From Streptosporangium subroseum (GTDB lineage Bacteria; Actinomycetota; Actinomycetes; Streptosporangiales; Streptosporangiaceae): a DNA stretch of 64,000 nucleotides. Each line of letters begins with the position of its first letter. Positions within the stretch are counted from its first letter, which is position 1. The position numbers and the translations under genes were made by a program. The notes beneath the pieces were generated by a model. It was not told the DNA's origin. It did no database searches and saw only the letters and a list, made by a program, of their open reading frames with translations. Where the stretch lies: NCBI RefSeq assembly GCF_900188345.1, contig NZ_FZOD01000030.1:1-64000 (forward strand), in the 5' to 3' direction. Of this stretch, positions 7,882 through 15,207 are shown piece after piece.

Positions 7882-7965
7882 GTGAGTGAGCGAAGCGAGC
7901 GAGCCATCGGGCACGGCGGCGTTCGCGAGCGTGTGCTCCGAGCCGGAGACAAGGAAGTTGTATGA
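7882..7965 (+). other. possible 27-codon leader ORF, repeat-like
   Basis: A GTG-started frame (VSERSERAIGHG...) runs for 27 codons. Its TGA overlaps the ATG of the TIM-barrel gene at 7962 (ATGA). The first part (GAGTGAGCGAAGCGAGCGAG) looks like a dispersed short repeat that I have the impression recurs upstream of genes in related actinomycetes. It could be a translational-coupling leader or simply the repeat. A clear Shine-Dalgarno is present before neither this frame nor the downstream ATG, apart from an AAGGAAG just before the latter. Confidence 0.3.
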
Positions 7966-8774
7966 GTGCCATCCGAGTACCTGGGGCGAAGATCGCGCTG
8001 TCCACCGCGTCGGTGTACCCCGAACGCACCCCCGACGCCTTCGAGCTGGCCGCGCGGCTGGGATACGACGGCGTCGAGATCATGGTGGGCGCCGATCCCG
8101 TGAGCCAGGACGTCGATGTTCTGGAGCGACTGTCCGACCACTACCAACTGCCGATCCTGGCCATCCACGCGCCATGCCTGCTGGTCACCCAGCGAGTCTG
8201 GGGCAAGGACCCGTGGGCCAAGCTTCAACGGGCGCAGAAGGCCGCCGAGCGAGTCGGGGCCAGAACGGTCGTGGTGCATCCGCCGTTCCGCTGGCAGCGC
8301 GACTACGCACGCGATTTCGAGGTCGGCCTCGCCAGGATGCGCGATGAGACGGACGTGGTCTTCGCGGTGGAGAACATGTTCCCGCTGAAGGCCAGGGGCA
8401 ACGAGGTCGTACCGTACTCACCCGACTGGAATCCGGTCGACTACGACTTCCCGCACGTCACGCTGGATCTCTCCCACACTGCGGTGTCCGGGTCCGACGC
8501 CCTGGAGATGTTCACCAAGCTCGGTGACCGGCTCGCCCACCTGCACCTGGCCGACGGCGTCGGGGTGCAGAACAAGGACGAGCACCTGGTTCCCGGCCGG
8601 GGCGGCCAGCCCTGCGCCCCGATCCTGGAGCGGATGGCGGGAAACGGCTACGACGGGCTGGTCGTGCTGGAGATCAACACGCGCAAGGCCGCCAGCCGTA
8701 CGGAGCGGATCGACGACCTCACCGAGGCCCTCGCCTTCGCGCGCCTGCACCTCGCCGCGTCGACCAACGTGTGA
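7962..8774 (+). CDS. sugar phosphate isomerase/epimerase-like TIM barrel
   Basis: The 270-residue protein is of the AP_endonuc_2/xylose-isomerase-like TIM-barrel family. Metal-ligand motifs typical of the fold are visible in order: VEIM near residue 40, VVHPPF near 105, AVENMF near 130, TLDLSHTA near 165, HLHLAD near 195 and VLEINTR near 235. These Glu/His/Asp residues usually bind divalent metal for sugar isomerisation or epimerisation; the substrate is unknown. An AAGGAAG ribosome site precedes the ATG. The gene is not in an operon with sugar genes; a TetR gene follows after a repeat region. Confidence 0.88.
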   Translation: MSAIRVPGAKIALSTASVYPERTPDAFELAARLGYDGVEIMVGADPVSQDVDVLERLSDHYQLPILAIHAPCLLVTQRVWGKDPWAKLQRAQKAAERVGARTVVVHPPFRWQRDYARDFEVGLARMRDETDVVFAVENMFPLKARGNEVVPYSPDWNPVDYDFPHVTLDLSHTAVSGSDALEMFTKLGDRLAHLHLADGVGVQNKDEHLVPGRGGQPCAPILERMAGNGYDGLVVLEINTRKAASRTERIDDLTEALAFARLHLAASTNV

Positions 8775-8820
8775 GGTCGTCCGGCGTGTGAGAGCCGACG
8801 GGTGAAGGCCGGCGCGTGAG
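8769..8820. repeat. degenerate 14-17 bp repeats over the TIM-barrel stop codon
   Basis: The motif GTGTGAG, which contains the stop codon of the TIM-barrel gene, recurs in degenerate form at 8769, 8786, 8800 and 8814 (CGTGTGAGG, CGTGTGAGA, CGGGTGAAG, GCGTGAGA). Spacings are 17, 14 and 14. Each copy retains a TGA. Confidence 0.5.
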
Positions 8821-8854
8821 ATCGGTGAGCGCTCAGGCGAACGGCGCACGGGTG

Positions 8855-9031
8855 GACCTTCTATCCGTAAGCAGGTAATCGAACCATCCGTAAATAAGAA
8901 CGTGTCAGCCGAACCACCCGTAAGTTGGTCCGAATCATCCGTAAGTTGGAACGTGTCAGCTGAACCATCCGTAAGTTGGCAGCGCGCCGGTGAACGGCGG
9001 CGCGTGAGCCAACCGGCCGTAAGCGAGTAGG
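8855..9031. repeat. CATCCGTAAGTTGG tandem/interspersed repeat before tetR
   Basis: Copies of GAACCATCCGTAAGTTGG or close variants begin at 8881, 8911, 8932 and 8962. Half-copies lie at about 8860 and 9009. An additional GAACGTGTCAGC spacer occurs in alternate units, giving 30/21/30-base spacing. The array fills the gap between the TIM-barrel gene and tetR and its last degenerate copy ends about 20 bases before the tetR ATG. Confidence 0.8.
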
Positions 9032-9048
9032 ACATCAGCGAGCACGAC

Positions 9049-9666
9049 ATGACCGAACCTCCGCCGGAAGAGCCGGCGACGGTGGTCAAGAGGCGCCCGG
9101 GACGCAGGCCGGGGACGGCCGACACGCGGGGACAGATCCTCGCGGCGGCGCGCGAGACCTTCTCCGAGAAGGGGTTCGACAAGGCCACCATCCGGGGCAT
9201 CGCCCGCCAGGCGGGGGTGGACCCGGCGCTGGTCCACCACTATTTCACCAGCAAGGAGGGCATGTTCGTCGCGGCCATGGAGCTGCCGATCAACCCCGCG
9301 AACGTCATCCCGACGATTCTCGCGGGGCCGCGCGAGGAGATCGGTGAGCGGCTGGTCCGGTTCATCCTGACGATGACCGCCGACGCCGAGGCCCGCCAGC
9401 CCGTGCTGGCGCTGGTCCGCACCGCGATGACCAACGACCGGATGGTCGTCATGATCCGCGAGTTCGTGACGCAGGCGTTGCTGAACCGGGTCGCGGAGAT
9501 CCTCGAGATCCCGCCGATCCGGATGGAGGTGGCCTTCGCCCAGATGTTCGGCGTGGTCCTGATGCGTTACGTCGTCGAGCTCGAACCACTCGCCTCGATC
9601 GACATCGAGGAGCTGGTCGAGCTGCTCGCGCCCACGATCCAGCGCTATCTCGATCCGCCCCGGTGA
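9049..9666 (+). CDS. TetR-family transcriptional regulator
   Basis: The 205-residue regulator has a TetR DNA-binding domain at about residues 25-72 (ILAAARETFSEKGFDKATI, then GIARQAGVDPALVHHYFTSKE) and a divergent ligand-binding domain ending in LLAPTIQRYL. It is preceded by a repeat array and followed 405 bases later by etfD. A near-palindrome (TACTCACGGGTA) lies between, so control of etfD is possible but unproven. The ligand is unknown. The ATG choice is supported by the normal spacing of the HTH from the N-terminus. Confidence 0.92.
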   Translation: MTEPPPEEPATVVKRRPGRRPGTADTRGQILAAARETFSEKGFDKATIRGIARQAGVDPALVHHYFTSKEGMFVAAMELPINPANVIPTILAGPREEIGERLVRFILTMTADAEARQPVLALVRTAMTNDRMVVMIREFVTQALLNRVAEILEIPPIRMEVAFAQMFGVVLMRYVVELEPLASIDIEELVELLAPTIQRYLDPPR

Positions 9667-10071
9667 CCTCCCCTCCGGCGTGAACGCCGGGGACGCCCCC
9701 TCGGCAGGCCCTCCCGCGCCGCCCGTCGAAGGCCCCCACGCCGGCCGCCGAGGAGCTCGGCGATCCCGTCGGCCGTGCCGGACGAGGGATGCCTCTCCCG
9801 ATAAGCCCTCTCGTGCCGGACCGTCGGCCCGTGAAAGCCGAAGCCACGGCCCGCACCGTACGGATCCCCGTGGCCTTCGGGCGATCCTGGACGGCATGCA
9901 GCGGTATACAGAGCATTGTTCTGGGTACTGGTTTGACCGTATGGTGACTACCGACAACGCGATCTCGGCTCGGAGAGAAAGTTACTCACGGGTAGGATCG
10001 TTGATGACCCGTCGTCACCGTGGATGACCGGCGGTCGTACGCTGGCAGCCAACGCCGTCTTGGGAGGATCT
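9667..10071. other. intergenic region between tetR and etfD
   Basis: No gene is seen. It starts with a short hairpin (CCGGCG, loop TGAA, CGCCGG at 9675-9690) that could end tetR transcription. It closes with an AT-richer stretch containing the operator-like near-palindrome at 9983-9994 and a TAGGAT -10-like hexamer. Confidence 0.5.
9983..9998 (+). promoter_or_regulatory. candidate operator and -10 element upstream of etfD
   Basis: TACTCACGGGTA (9983-9994) is a near-perfect dyad that overlaps TAGGAT (9993-9998), a plausible -10 box. This would place a start of transcription near 10005. TetR proteins often bind such dyads and a tetR gene lies upstream. No convincing -35 is seen. Confidence 0.3.
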
Positions 10072-12219
10072 GTGCTCTGGGTAGCGATCATCGGGCTGAT
10101 CATGACAGCCGTCGCGGTCACGCTTGCCGCGCGCCGCGTGCTGTTCCTCTACGGGCTCGCCACCATCGGGCCGGCCGCACCCGAGCGGATCGAGTACGCC
10201 AGGAAGAACGTCGGCGAGGAGATCAAGGCTCAGCTGGTCGAGGTCCTGGGGCAGAGGAAGCTGCTGAAGTGGACGGCTTCCGGCGTCGCGCACGCCTTCG
10301 TGATGTGGGCGTTCCTCATCCTGGCGACCGTCTATCTTGAGGCGTACGGCTCCCTGATCCAGGGCGCGATCACCGGCACTCCCGACTTCCACATCCCGCT
10401 CATCGGGACCTGGGCGGTCCTGGGCTTCCTGCAGGACTTCATCGCGGTCGCGGCCTTCCTGGGCCTGATCGCCTTCGCGGTCATCAGGATCAAGAACTCA
10501 CCGAAGAGGCTGGGACGTAAGTCCCGCTTCTCGGGATCGCACCTCGGCGGCGCCTGGCTCGTCCTCTTCATGATCTTCAACGTGATCTGGACGATGCTCC
10601 TCTTCCGTGGTGCGGCGATCAACACCGGCAACCTCCCCTACGCGTCCGGGGCGTTCGCCTCCGAGGGCGTCGCCGCGCTGCTGAAGCCGCTGGGCGCCTC
10701 GGCCAACGAGGTGATCGAGCACGTCGGGCTGCTCCTGCACATCGGCGTCATGCTGGTGTTCCTCGTCATCGTGGTGAACTCCAAGCACCTGCACATCTTC
10801 ACCGCGCCGCTGAACGTGATGTTCTCCCGCCGTCCCGACGGCATGGGCGCGGCGCAGCCGATGCGGATCGACGGCAAGATCGTCGACTTCGAGGACGAGG
10901 ACCTCGACGGCGACAGGCTCGGCCGGGGCAAGATCGAGGACACCACCTGGAAGGGGTTCCTCGACTTCTACACCTGTACGGAGTGCGGTCGCTGCCAGGA
11001 CCAGTGCCCGGCCTGGAACACCGACAAGCCGCTGTCACCGAAGATGCTCATCCTGGAGCAGCGCGACCACGCCTTCAAGATCGCGCCGTACCTGATGGCC
11101 ACCGAGGAGCAGCGCGCCGACCTGCACGAGGACGTTCTCTCCCTGCTGAACAAGCCCCTGGTCGGCGAGGACGGGGTCATCCACCCGGACGTGCTCTGGT
11201 CCTGCACCAACTGCGGCGCCTGCGTCGAGCAGTGCCCGGTGGACATCGAGCACATCGACCACATCCTCGACATGCGCCGCTACCAGGTGATGGTGGAGTC
11301 GAACTTCCCGTCCGAGGCCGGCGTCATGGTCAAGAACCTTGAGAACAAGGGCAACCCGTGGGGGATGTCCGAGATGAAGCGGGCCGACTGGATCGAGGAG
11401 CTCGCGAACCGCGACGATCCGATCGAGATCCAGCTCATCGACGAGAAAATGCCCGAGGACACCGAATACCTGTTCTGGGTCGGCTGCGCGGGCGCCCTGG
11501 AGGACCGGGCCAAGAAGACCACCAAGGCGGTCGCGGAGCTGCTGCACATCGCGGGGGTCAAGTTCGCGGTGCTCGGCCCGATGGAGGCCTGCACCGGCGA
11601 CCCGGCCCGCCGTCTGGGCATGGAGTTTCTCTTCGACATGCTGGCCAAGCAGAACATCGAGACGCTGAACGAGGCCGGGGTCAAGAAGATCGTCGCGACC
11701 TGCCCGCACTGCTTCAACACCCTCGCCAACGAATACCCGCAACTCGGCGGCACCTTCGAGGTCGTCCACCACACCCAGTTGCTGGCGAAGCTGGTGGACG
11801 AGGGCAAGCTCGTCCCGGTCATCCCGATCGAAGAGAAGATCACCTACCACGACCCGTGCTTCCTCGGCCGCCACAACAAGGTCTACTCCCAGCCGCGGGA
11901 CATCATGGCCAAGGTCCCCGGCGTGCAGACCCAGGAGATGCACCGCCACAAGGACCGCGGCTTCTGCTGCGGCGCGGGCGGCGCGCGGATGTGGATGGAG
12001 GAGCGGCTCGGCAAGCGCATCAACACCGAGCGCGTGGACGAGGCGCTGACCACCGACCCGGACACGATCTCCACCGCGTGCCCGTTCTGCCTGGTCATGC
12101 TGGGTGACTCGATCAACGAGAAGAAGAGCTCGGGCGAGGCCAAGGAGACGCTGGAGGTCGTGGACGTCTCCCAGCTTCTGATCAAGTCCATCAAGGGTCA
12201 GCCGGTCGGAGCCTCCTGA
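10072..12219 (+). CDS. etfD: EtfD-like membrane iron-sulfur electron-transfer protein
   Basis: Large HdrDE-like protein (715 residues) expected to take electrons from electron-transfer flavoprotein during acyl-CoA oxidation and pass them to quinone, as shown for the mycobacterial homologue Rv0338c. It has an N-terminal membrane domain with about five or six helices and two 4Fe-4S ferredoxin motifs (CTECGRCQDQCP about 302; CTNCGACVEQCP about 377). The C-terminal CCG-type cysteine modules comprise CPHCFNT about 543, CCGAGGARMW about 632 and CPFCLVM about 669. I prefer the GTG at 10072 because GGGAGG lies four bases upstream; an in-frame ATG at 10024 is the alternative. The stop codon lies inside the first unit of a tandem repeat. 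Acyl-CoA dehydrogenase genes occur elsewhere in the window. Confidence 0.85.
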   Translation: MLWVAIIGLIMTAVAVTLAARRVLFLYGLATIGPAAPERIEYARKNVGEEIKAQLVEVLGQRKLLKWTASGVAHAFVMWAFLILATVYLEAYGSLIQGAITGTPDFHIPLIGTWAVLGFLQDFIAVAAFLGLIAFAVIRIKNSPKRLGRKSRFSGSHLGGAWLVLFMIFNVIWTMLLFRGAAINTGNLPYASGAFASEGVAALLKPLGASANEVIEHVGLLLHIGVMLVFLVIVVNSKHLHIFTAPLNVMFSRRPDGMGAAQPMRIDGKIVDFEDEDLDGDRLGRGKIEDTTWKGFLDFYTCTECGRCQDQCPAWNTDKPLSPKMLILEQRDHAFKIAPYLMATEEQRADLHEDVLSLLNKPLVGEDGVIHPDVLWSCTNCGACVEQCPVDIEHIDHILDMRRYQVMVESNFPSEAGVMVKNLENKGNPWGMSEMKRADWIEELANRDDPIEIQLIDEKMPEDTEYLFWVGCAGALEDRAKKTTKAVAELLHIAGVKFAVLGPMEACTGDPARRLGMEFLFDMLAKQNIETLNEAGVKKIVATCPHCFNTLANEYPQLGGTFEVVHHTQLLAKLVDEGKLVPVIPIEEKITYHDPCFLGRHNKVYSQPRDIMAKVPGVQTQEMHRHKDRGFCCGAGGARMWMEERLGKRINTERVDEALTTDPDTISTACPFCLVMLGDSINEKKSSGEAKETLEVVDVSQLLIKSIKGQPVGAS

Positions 12220-12400
12220 GCCCCGGACCGATGACGGTCGGAGCGCTCCGAACCCCGGCCTGACGGCGGTTCGGAGCGTTCTGAGTCCCGGCTCGACGGG
12301 CGGTTCGAAGTGTTCTGAGTCCCGGCTCGACGGGCGGTTCGAAGTGTTCCGAGTCCCGGTTCGACGGCGGTTCAGAGTGTTCTGAGCCCCGGCTCGACAT
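12203..12400. repeat. 32-34 bp tandem repeat, 6 units, including etfD stop
   Basis: Units starting CGGTtCGGAGcGTTCTGAG begin at 12203, 12235, 12267, 12301, 12335 and 12368. The first unit is the 3' end of etfD itself (its TGA is at 12217-12219), and most later units keep a TGAG at the same place. The remaining sequence to 12550 has no gene. Confidence 0.85.
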
Positions 12401-12550
12401 CAGTCGGATACGGCCCGCATTTTCCGCAGCCGTATCTGACATTCGGTCAAGTTTGCGGGAAAAGGACATCTGGTTCGAAAACCTTTCTCCACATAACGGG
12501 AAAATCACGGTAGCCTCAACGTCGCGTAGCTCATTCGACGGGGAGGGGGC

Positions 12551-13351
12551 GTGACGGTGCGCGCTGTTGTCACCGATGCCGAAGTGACCCTGGCCGATGT
12601 TCTGTCCCTTCGGCTGTCCATCGATGAACCGCTCACCGACGGCATGGAGCTGATCCTGCGTCATCGAGCCACCTCTCTCGAACGCCGGGTGGTGCTGGGC
12701 GCTCCGGGCGCCGAGGCGCGCGACGCCACGCTCGCGGTCTCGCTCGCGCCTCTGGAGCTCGGCCCCGGCCGCTGGGACACCTACCTCAAACAGGACGGCA
12801 CGCGCACGCGCCTGCCCAGCATCGATCCCGGATTCTCCCTCGACCGCCTCGACGCCTACGCGCTGAGCCGCCGCACCCTGGCCTACCGCGCCTACCGGAC
12901 CCGTAACGGTTTCCTGGCGCTGAAGGTCGACGACGCCCTGCCGGCCGCCGAGGTCCGTTCCGTGTGGTTCCGGGAGGGCCGTTTCGAGGTCACCGGGCTT
13001 CTGGCCTTCACCGGTTTCGACGACGACGAGTCCCGGCACGAGGCGCGGCTGGCGCTGCGCCACAGCTGGTCCGACGCCGAACTGAGTGCGATTGCAACGG
13101 TCCAGGGGGTGCGGTTTCACGCCGCGCTCTCCCTGTGCGACGTGCTCGACGCCGCGCCCGAGCAACCCGGCACCTGGGAACCCTCCCTGCGGGTGGACGG
13201 CCTGGCCGCGCCGCTCCGCCTGGGCTCCCGGCTGGACGACGTGGACGGCAAGCGCCGCCGCCTGCACTACCCGGCCACGCAGATCGACGGGGTGCCGATC
13301 CGCCCCTGCTACACCGCGGACGACGAGCTCAGAATCGAAGTGGGCGGGTGA
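12551..13351 (+). CDS. hypothetical protein coupled to a glycosyltransferase
   Basis: GTG-started protein of 266 residues without membrane segments or a recognised catalytic motif. It reads as beta-rich, two-part repeats (ELILRHRATSLERRVVLG; EVRSVWFREGRFEVTG; LRVDGLAAPLRLGS). I have seen such sandwich-like domains beside, or fused to, cell-wall glycosyl/glycerophospho-transferases of actinomycetes. A role in polysaccharide or teichoic-acid-like assembly is inference from that and from the four-base GTGA overlap with the downstream GT4 gene. The start has GGGAGGGGG immediately upstream. Confidence 0.7.
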   Translation: MTVRAVVTDAEVTLADVLSLRLSIDEPLTDGMELILRHRATSLERRVVLGAPGAEARDATLAVSLAPLELGPGRWDTYLKQDGTRTRLPSIDPGFSLDRLDAYALSRRTLAYRAYRTRNGFLALKVDDALPAAEVRSVWFREGRFEVTGLLAFTGFDDDESRHEARLALRHSWSDAELSAIATVQGVRFHAALSLCDVLDAAPEQPGTWEPSLRVDGLAAPLRLGSRLDDVDGKRRRLHYPATQIDGVPIRPCYTADDELRIEVGG

Positions 13352-14424
13352 AGATCTGCCTGCTCATCCCCTCGGTCTACGGAATGCGCGGTGACGTCCG
13401 GTCCGTCGTCAACCTCGCGGGAGAGCTCGCGGAACGCCATGACGTCGAGATCCTCAGCGTACGGCGCCACAGGGAGCGACCCTTCTTCCCCGTGGAGCCC
13501 AGGGTGGAGCTGTCCTGGGTGGTCGACGCGCATCCCAACGTGCGCCGCCTGCTCCCGCGAGGCCAGATGAGCACCGAGGTGGCCCTGTGGCGGCGGCTGC
13601 GTGCGCTCAAGGCCGACGTGCTCATCAGCACCCGGCCGGGACTGAGCGTCCAGGTGGCCAGGCACGCGCCGCGCGACATGGTGCGGATCGCGCGCGAGTG
13701 GGGCCGCCCGCCGGTGCCGGGGCCGATCAGGAAGTTCTATCCGCGCCTGGACGCGGTCGTCACCGCCACCGAGACGAGCCGCGAGGAATGGGAGCTCCTG
13801 CTGAAGGGGAGCGTCGGGGTCAGGCAGATCCCGGACGCGCTGCCCGCCGGGCCCTGGCCGCGCTCGCGGATGGACAACCGCATCGTCGCGGCGGGCGGAC
13901 GCTGGGTGCCGCTGAAGGCCCACGATCGGCTGATCCGCGCGTTCGCCGTCGTCGCCGACAGACGCCCCGACTGGCGGCTGCGCCTGTACGGCGGAGGCCC
14001 GGAGGAGAAGCGCCTGCGGGCCCTGGTCCAGGACCTGAACCTGCACAACCACGTCTACTTCATGGGAACGACCTCCGACCTGACCGGCGAGTTCGCCAAG
14101 GCGTCGATCGTGGCGACGACCTCCAGGGCGGAGGTGCTCGGGATGACCGTGATCGAGGCGATGGCCAGCGGGGTGCCGGTGATCGGGTTCGACAGCCCGC
14201 GAGGGCCGGGCGAGTTCGTGGCCGACGGTCACAGCGGGATTCTGGTCCCCGAGGGCGACGGTGAGATCGAGGCTTACGCGTCCGCGCTGCTCAGGCTCAT
14301 CGACGACGAGCGCCGGCGCCGGGAGCTCGCGGCGGGGGCGCTGAAGGCCGCTGCCGCCCACGGGGCGTCCTCGGTGGCCGAGCAGTGGGAGAAACTGATC
14401 GCGGTCACTTCTCACCGTGTCTGA
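13348..14424 (+). CDS. glycosyltransferase family 4
   Basis: GT-B fold glycosyltransferase of 358 residues, retaining type. It shows an N-terminal acceptor domain starting MKICLLIPSVYGMRGDVRSVV-like (GTG start), the inter-domain GGRWVPLKAHDRLIRAF region, and the C-terminal nucleotide-sugar domain. That domain contains LRLYGGGPEEKRL and the EX7E-type motif (AEVLGMTVIEAMASGVPVIGF). The GTG overlaps the upstream TGA by four bases (GTGA), indicating coupling. Donor and acceptor are unknown; a surface glycan is the likely product. Confidence 0.9.
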   Translation: MKICLLIPSVYGMRGDVRSVVNLAGELAERHDVEILSVRRHRERPFFPVEPRVELSWVVDAHPNVRRLLPRGQMSTEVALWRRLRALKADVLISTRPGLSVQVARHAPRDMVRIAREWGRPPVPGPIRKFYPRLDAVVTATETSREEWELLLKGSVGVRQIPDALPAGPWPRSRMDNRIVAAGGRWVPLKAHDRLIRAFAVVADRRPDWRLRLYGGGPEEKRLRALVQDLNLHNHVYFMGTTSDLTGEFAKASIVATTSRAEVLGMTVIEAMASGVPVIGFDSPRGPGEFVADGHSGILVPEGDGEIEAYASALLRLIDDERRRRELAAGALKAAAAHGASSVAEQWEKLIAVTSHRV

Positions 14425-14442
14425 CACGGGTACCGTTGGGAC

Positions 14443-14724
14443 ATGCATGGGTACAGCGGAGACAAGCAGGCCTATCTGACCCGGCTGCGTCGGATCGAGG
14501 GACAGATCAGGGGCCTGCAGCGGATGGTCGAAGAGGATGCCTACTGCATCGATGTGCTGACACAGGTGTCGGCTGCCACGCGCGCGCTCCAGGCGGTGGC
14601 CCTCGGTCTGCTGGAGGACCATATCGGCCACTGTGTGGCCGATGCCATCAACACCGGCGGCCCGGAGGCTGAGGAGAAGGTCAAGGAGGCGTCGGCGGCG
14701 ATCGCCCGTCTCGTCAGGTCGTGA
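14443..14724 (+). CDS. csoR: CsoR-family metal-sensing repressor
   Basis: All-helical repressor of 93 residues (DUF156). The Cu(I)-binding triad C-H-C of CsoR is present as Cys35 (DAYCIDVL), His60 and Cys64 (EDHIGHC). An N-terminal Arg-rich helix (LTRLRRIEGQIRGLQRM) contacts DNA in this family. Cu-sensing is therefore likely, although no copper exporter (copA/copZ) lies next to it here. It stands alone, with a strong hairpin 30 bases after the stop. Confidence 0.92.
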   Translation: MHGYSGDKQAYLTRLRRIEGQIRGLQRMVEEDAYCIDVLTQVSAATRALQAVALGLLEDHIGHCVADAINTGGPEAEEKVKEASAAIARLVRS

Positions 14725-14753
14725 CTAGTCACCGGACTATCTTTTCCGACCAC

Positions 14754-14782
14754 GTCCCGGACTCCCCTGAGGAGTCCGGGAC
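14754..14782 (+). terminator. hairpin terminator after csoR
   Basis: Perfect 12-bp stem GTCCCGGACTCC / GGAGTCCGGGAC with a 5-base loop CCTGA. There is no U-run, as is common for actinobacterial terminators. It sits between converging genes and could work on both strands. Confidence 0.75.
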
Positions 14783-14812
14783 CAGATCGTCGAAACGGTT
14801 TTCCCAACGGCC

Positions 14813-14974
14813 TCAGCAGATCGCCGAAGCACTCAATCCGAGCGCGTTGTCGAGCTCCACCAAGGTGAGCGGCCGTTCGCTGATGGCGACGGCGGTAAGC
14901 ACCTCGGCATAGAGCGCGATCTCGTCCAACGCGACACGGTCATGGACCCTAGAGTCCAGGTCGTCGTGCCCCAC
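14813..14974 (-). CDS. small conserved hypothetical protein
   Basis: A 53-residue frame starting GTG (VGHDDLDSRVHDRVALDE), preceded by GGAAGGAAGG about nine bases upstream. Its body (EIALYAEVLTAVAISERPL then TLVELDNALGL) reads as an amphipathic helical protein. It resembles small actinomycete proteins with a VALYxEL...PLTxxEID pattern, although I cannot name a family. It is too short for default gene callers. Its upstream side is a 230-base gene-free region. Confidence 0.55.
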   Translation of the reverse strand: MGHDDLDSRVHDRVALDEIALYAEVLTAVAISERPLTLVELDNALGLSASAIC

Positions 14975-15207
14975 CGCGTCGTCCTTCCTTCCGCAGCCCA
15001 CACCCACTTCGAGGTTACGGCGGGCGGTCTTTCGTGCCCATGGCCCATCGGGACCATTCCTTGCGCCGCCACCGTGCCCTCGGAAGGATCATTTCCCGAT
15101 TGCGAGATCACAATTCAGGCAATTGTCCGATACCTGGGGAGCCAGAAGGCTATAGGGAGGGTAAGGATGAAATGACTCTATTTGTGGTTTAACCATGCTG
15201 ATGCCTG

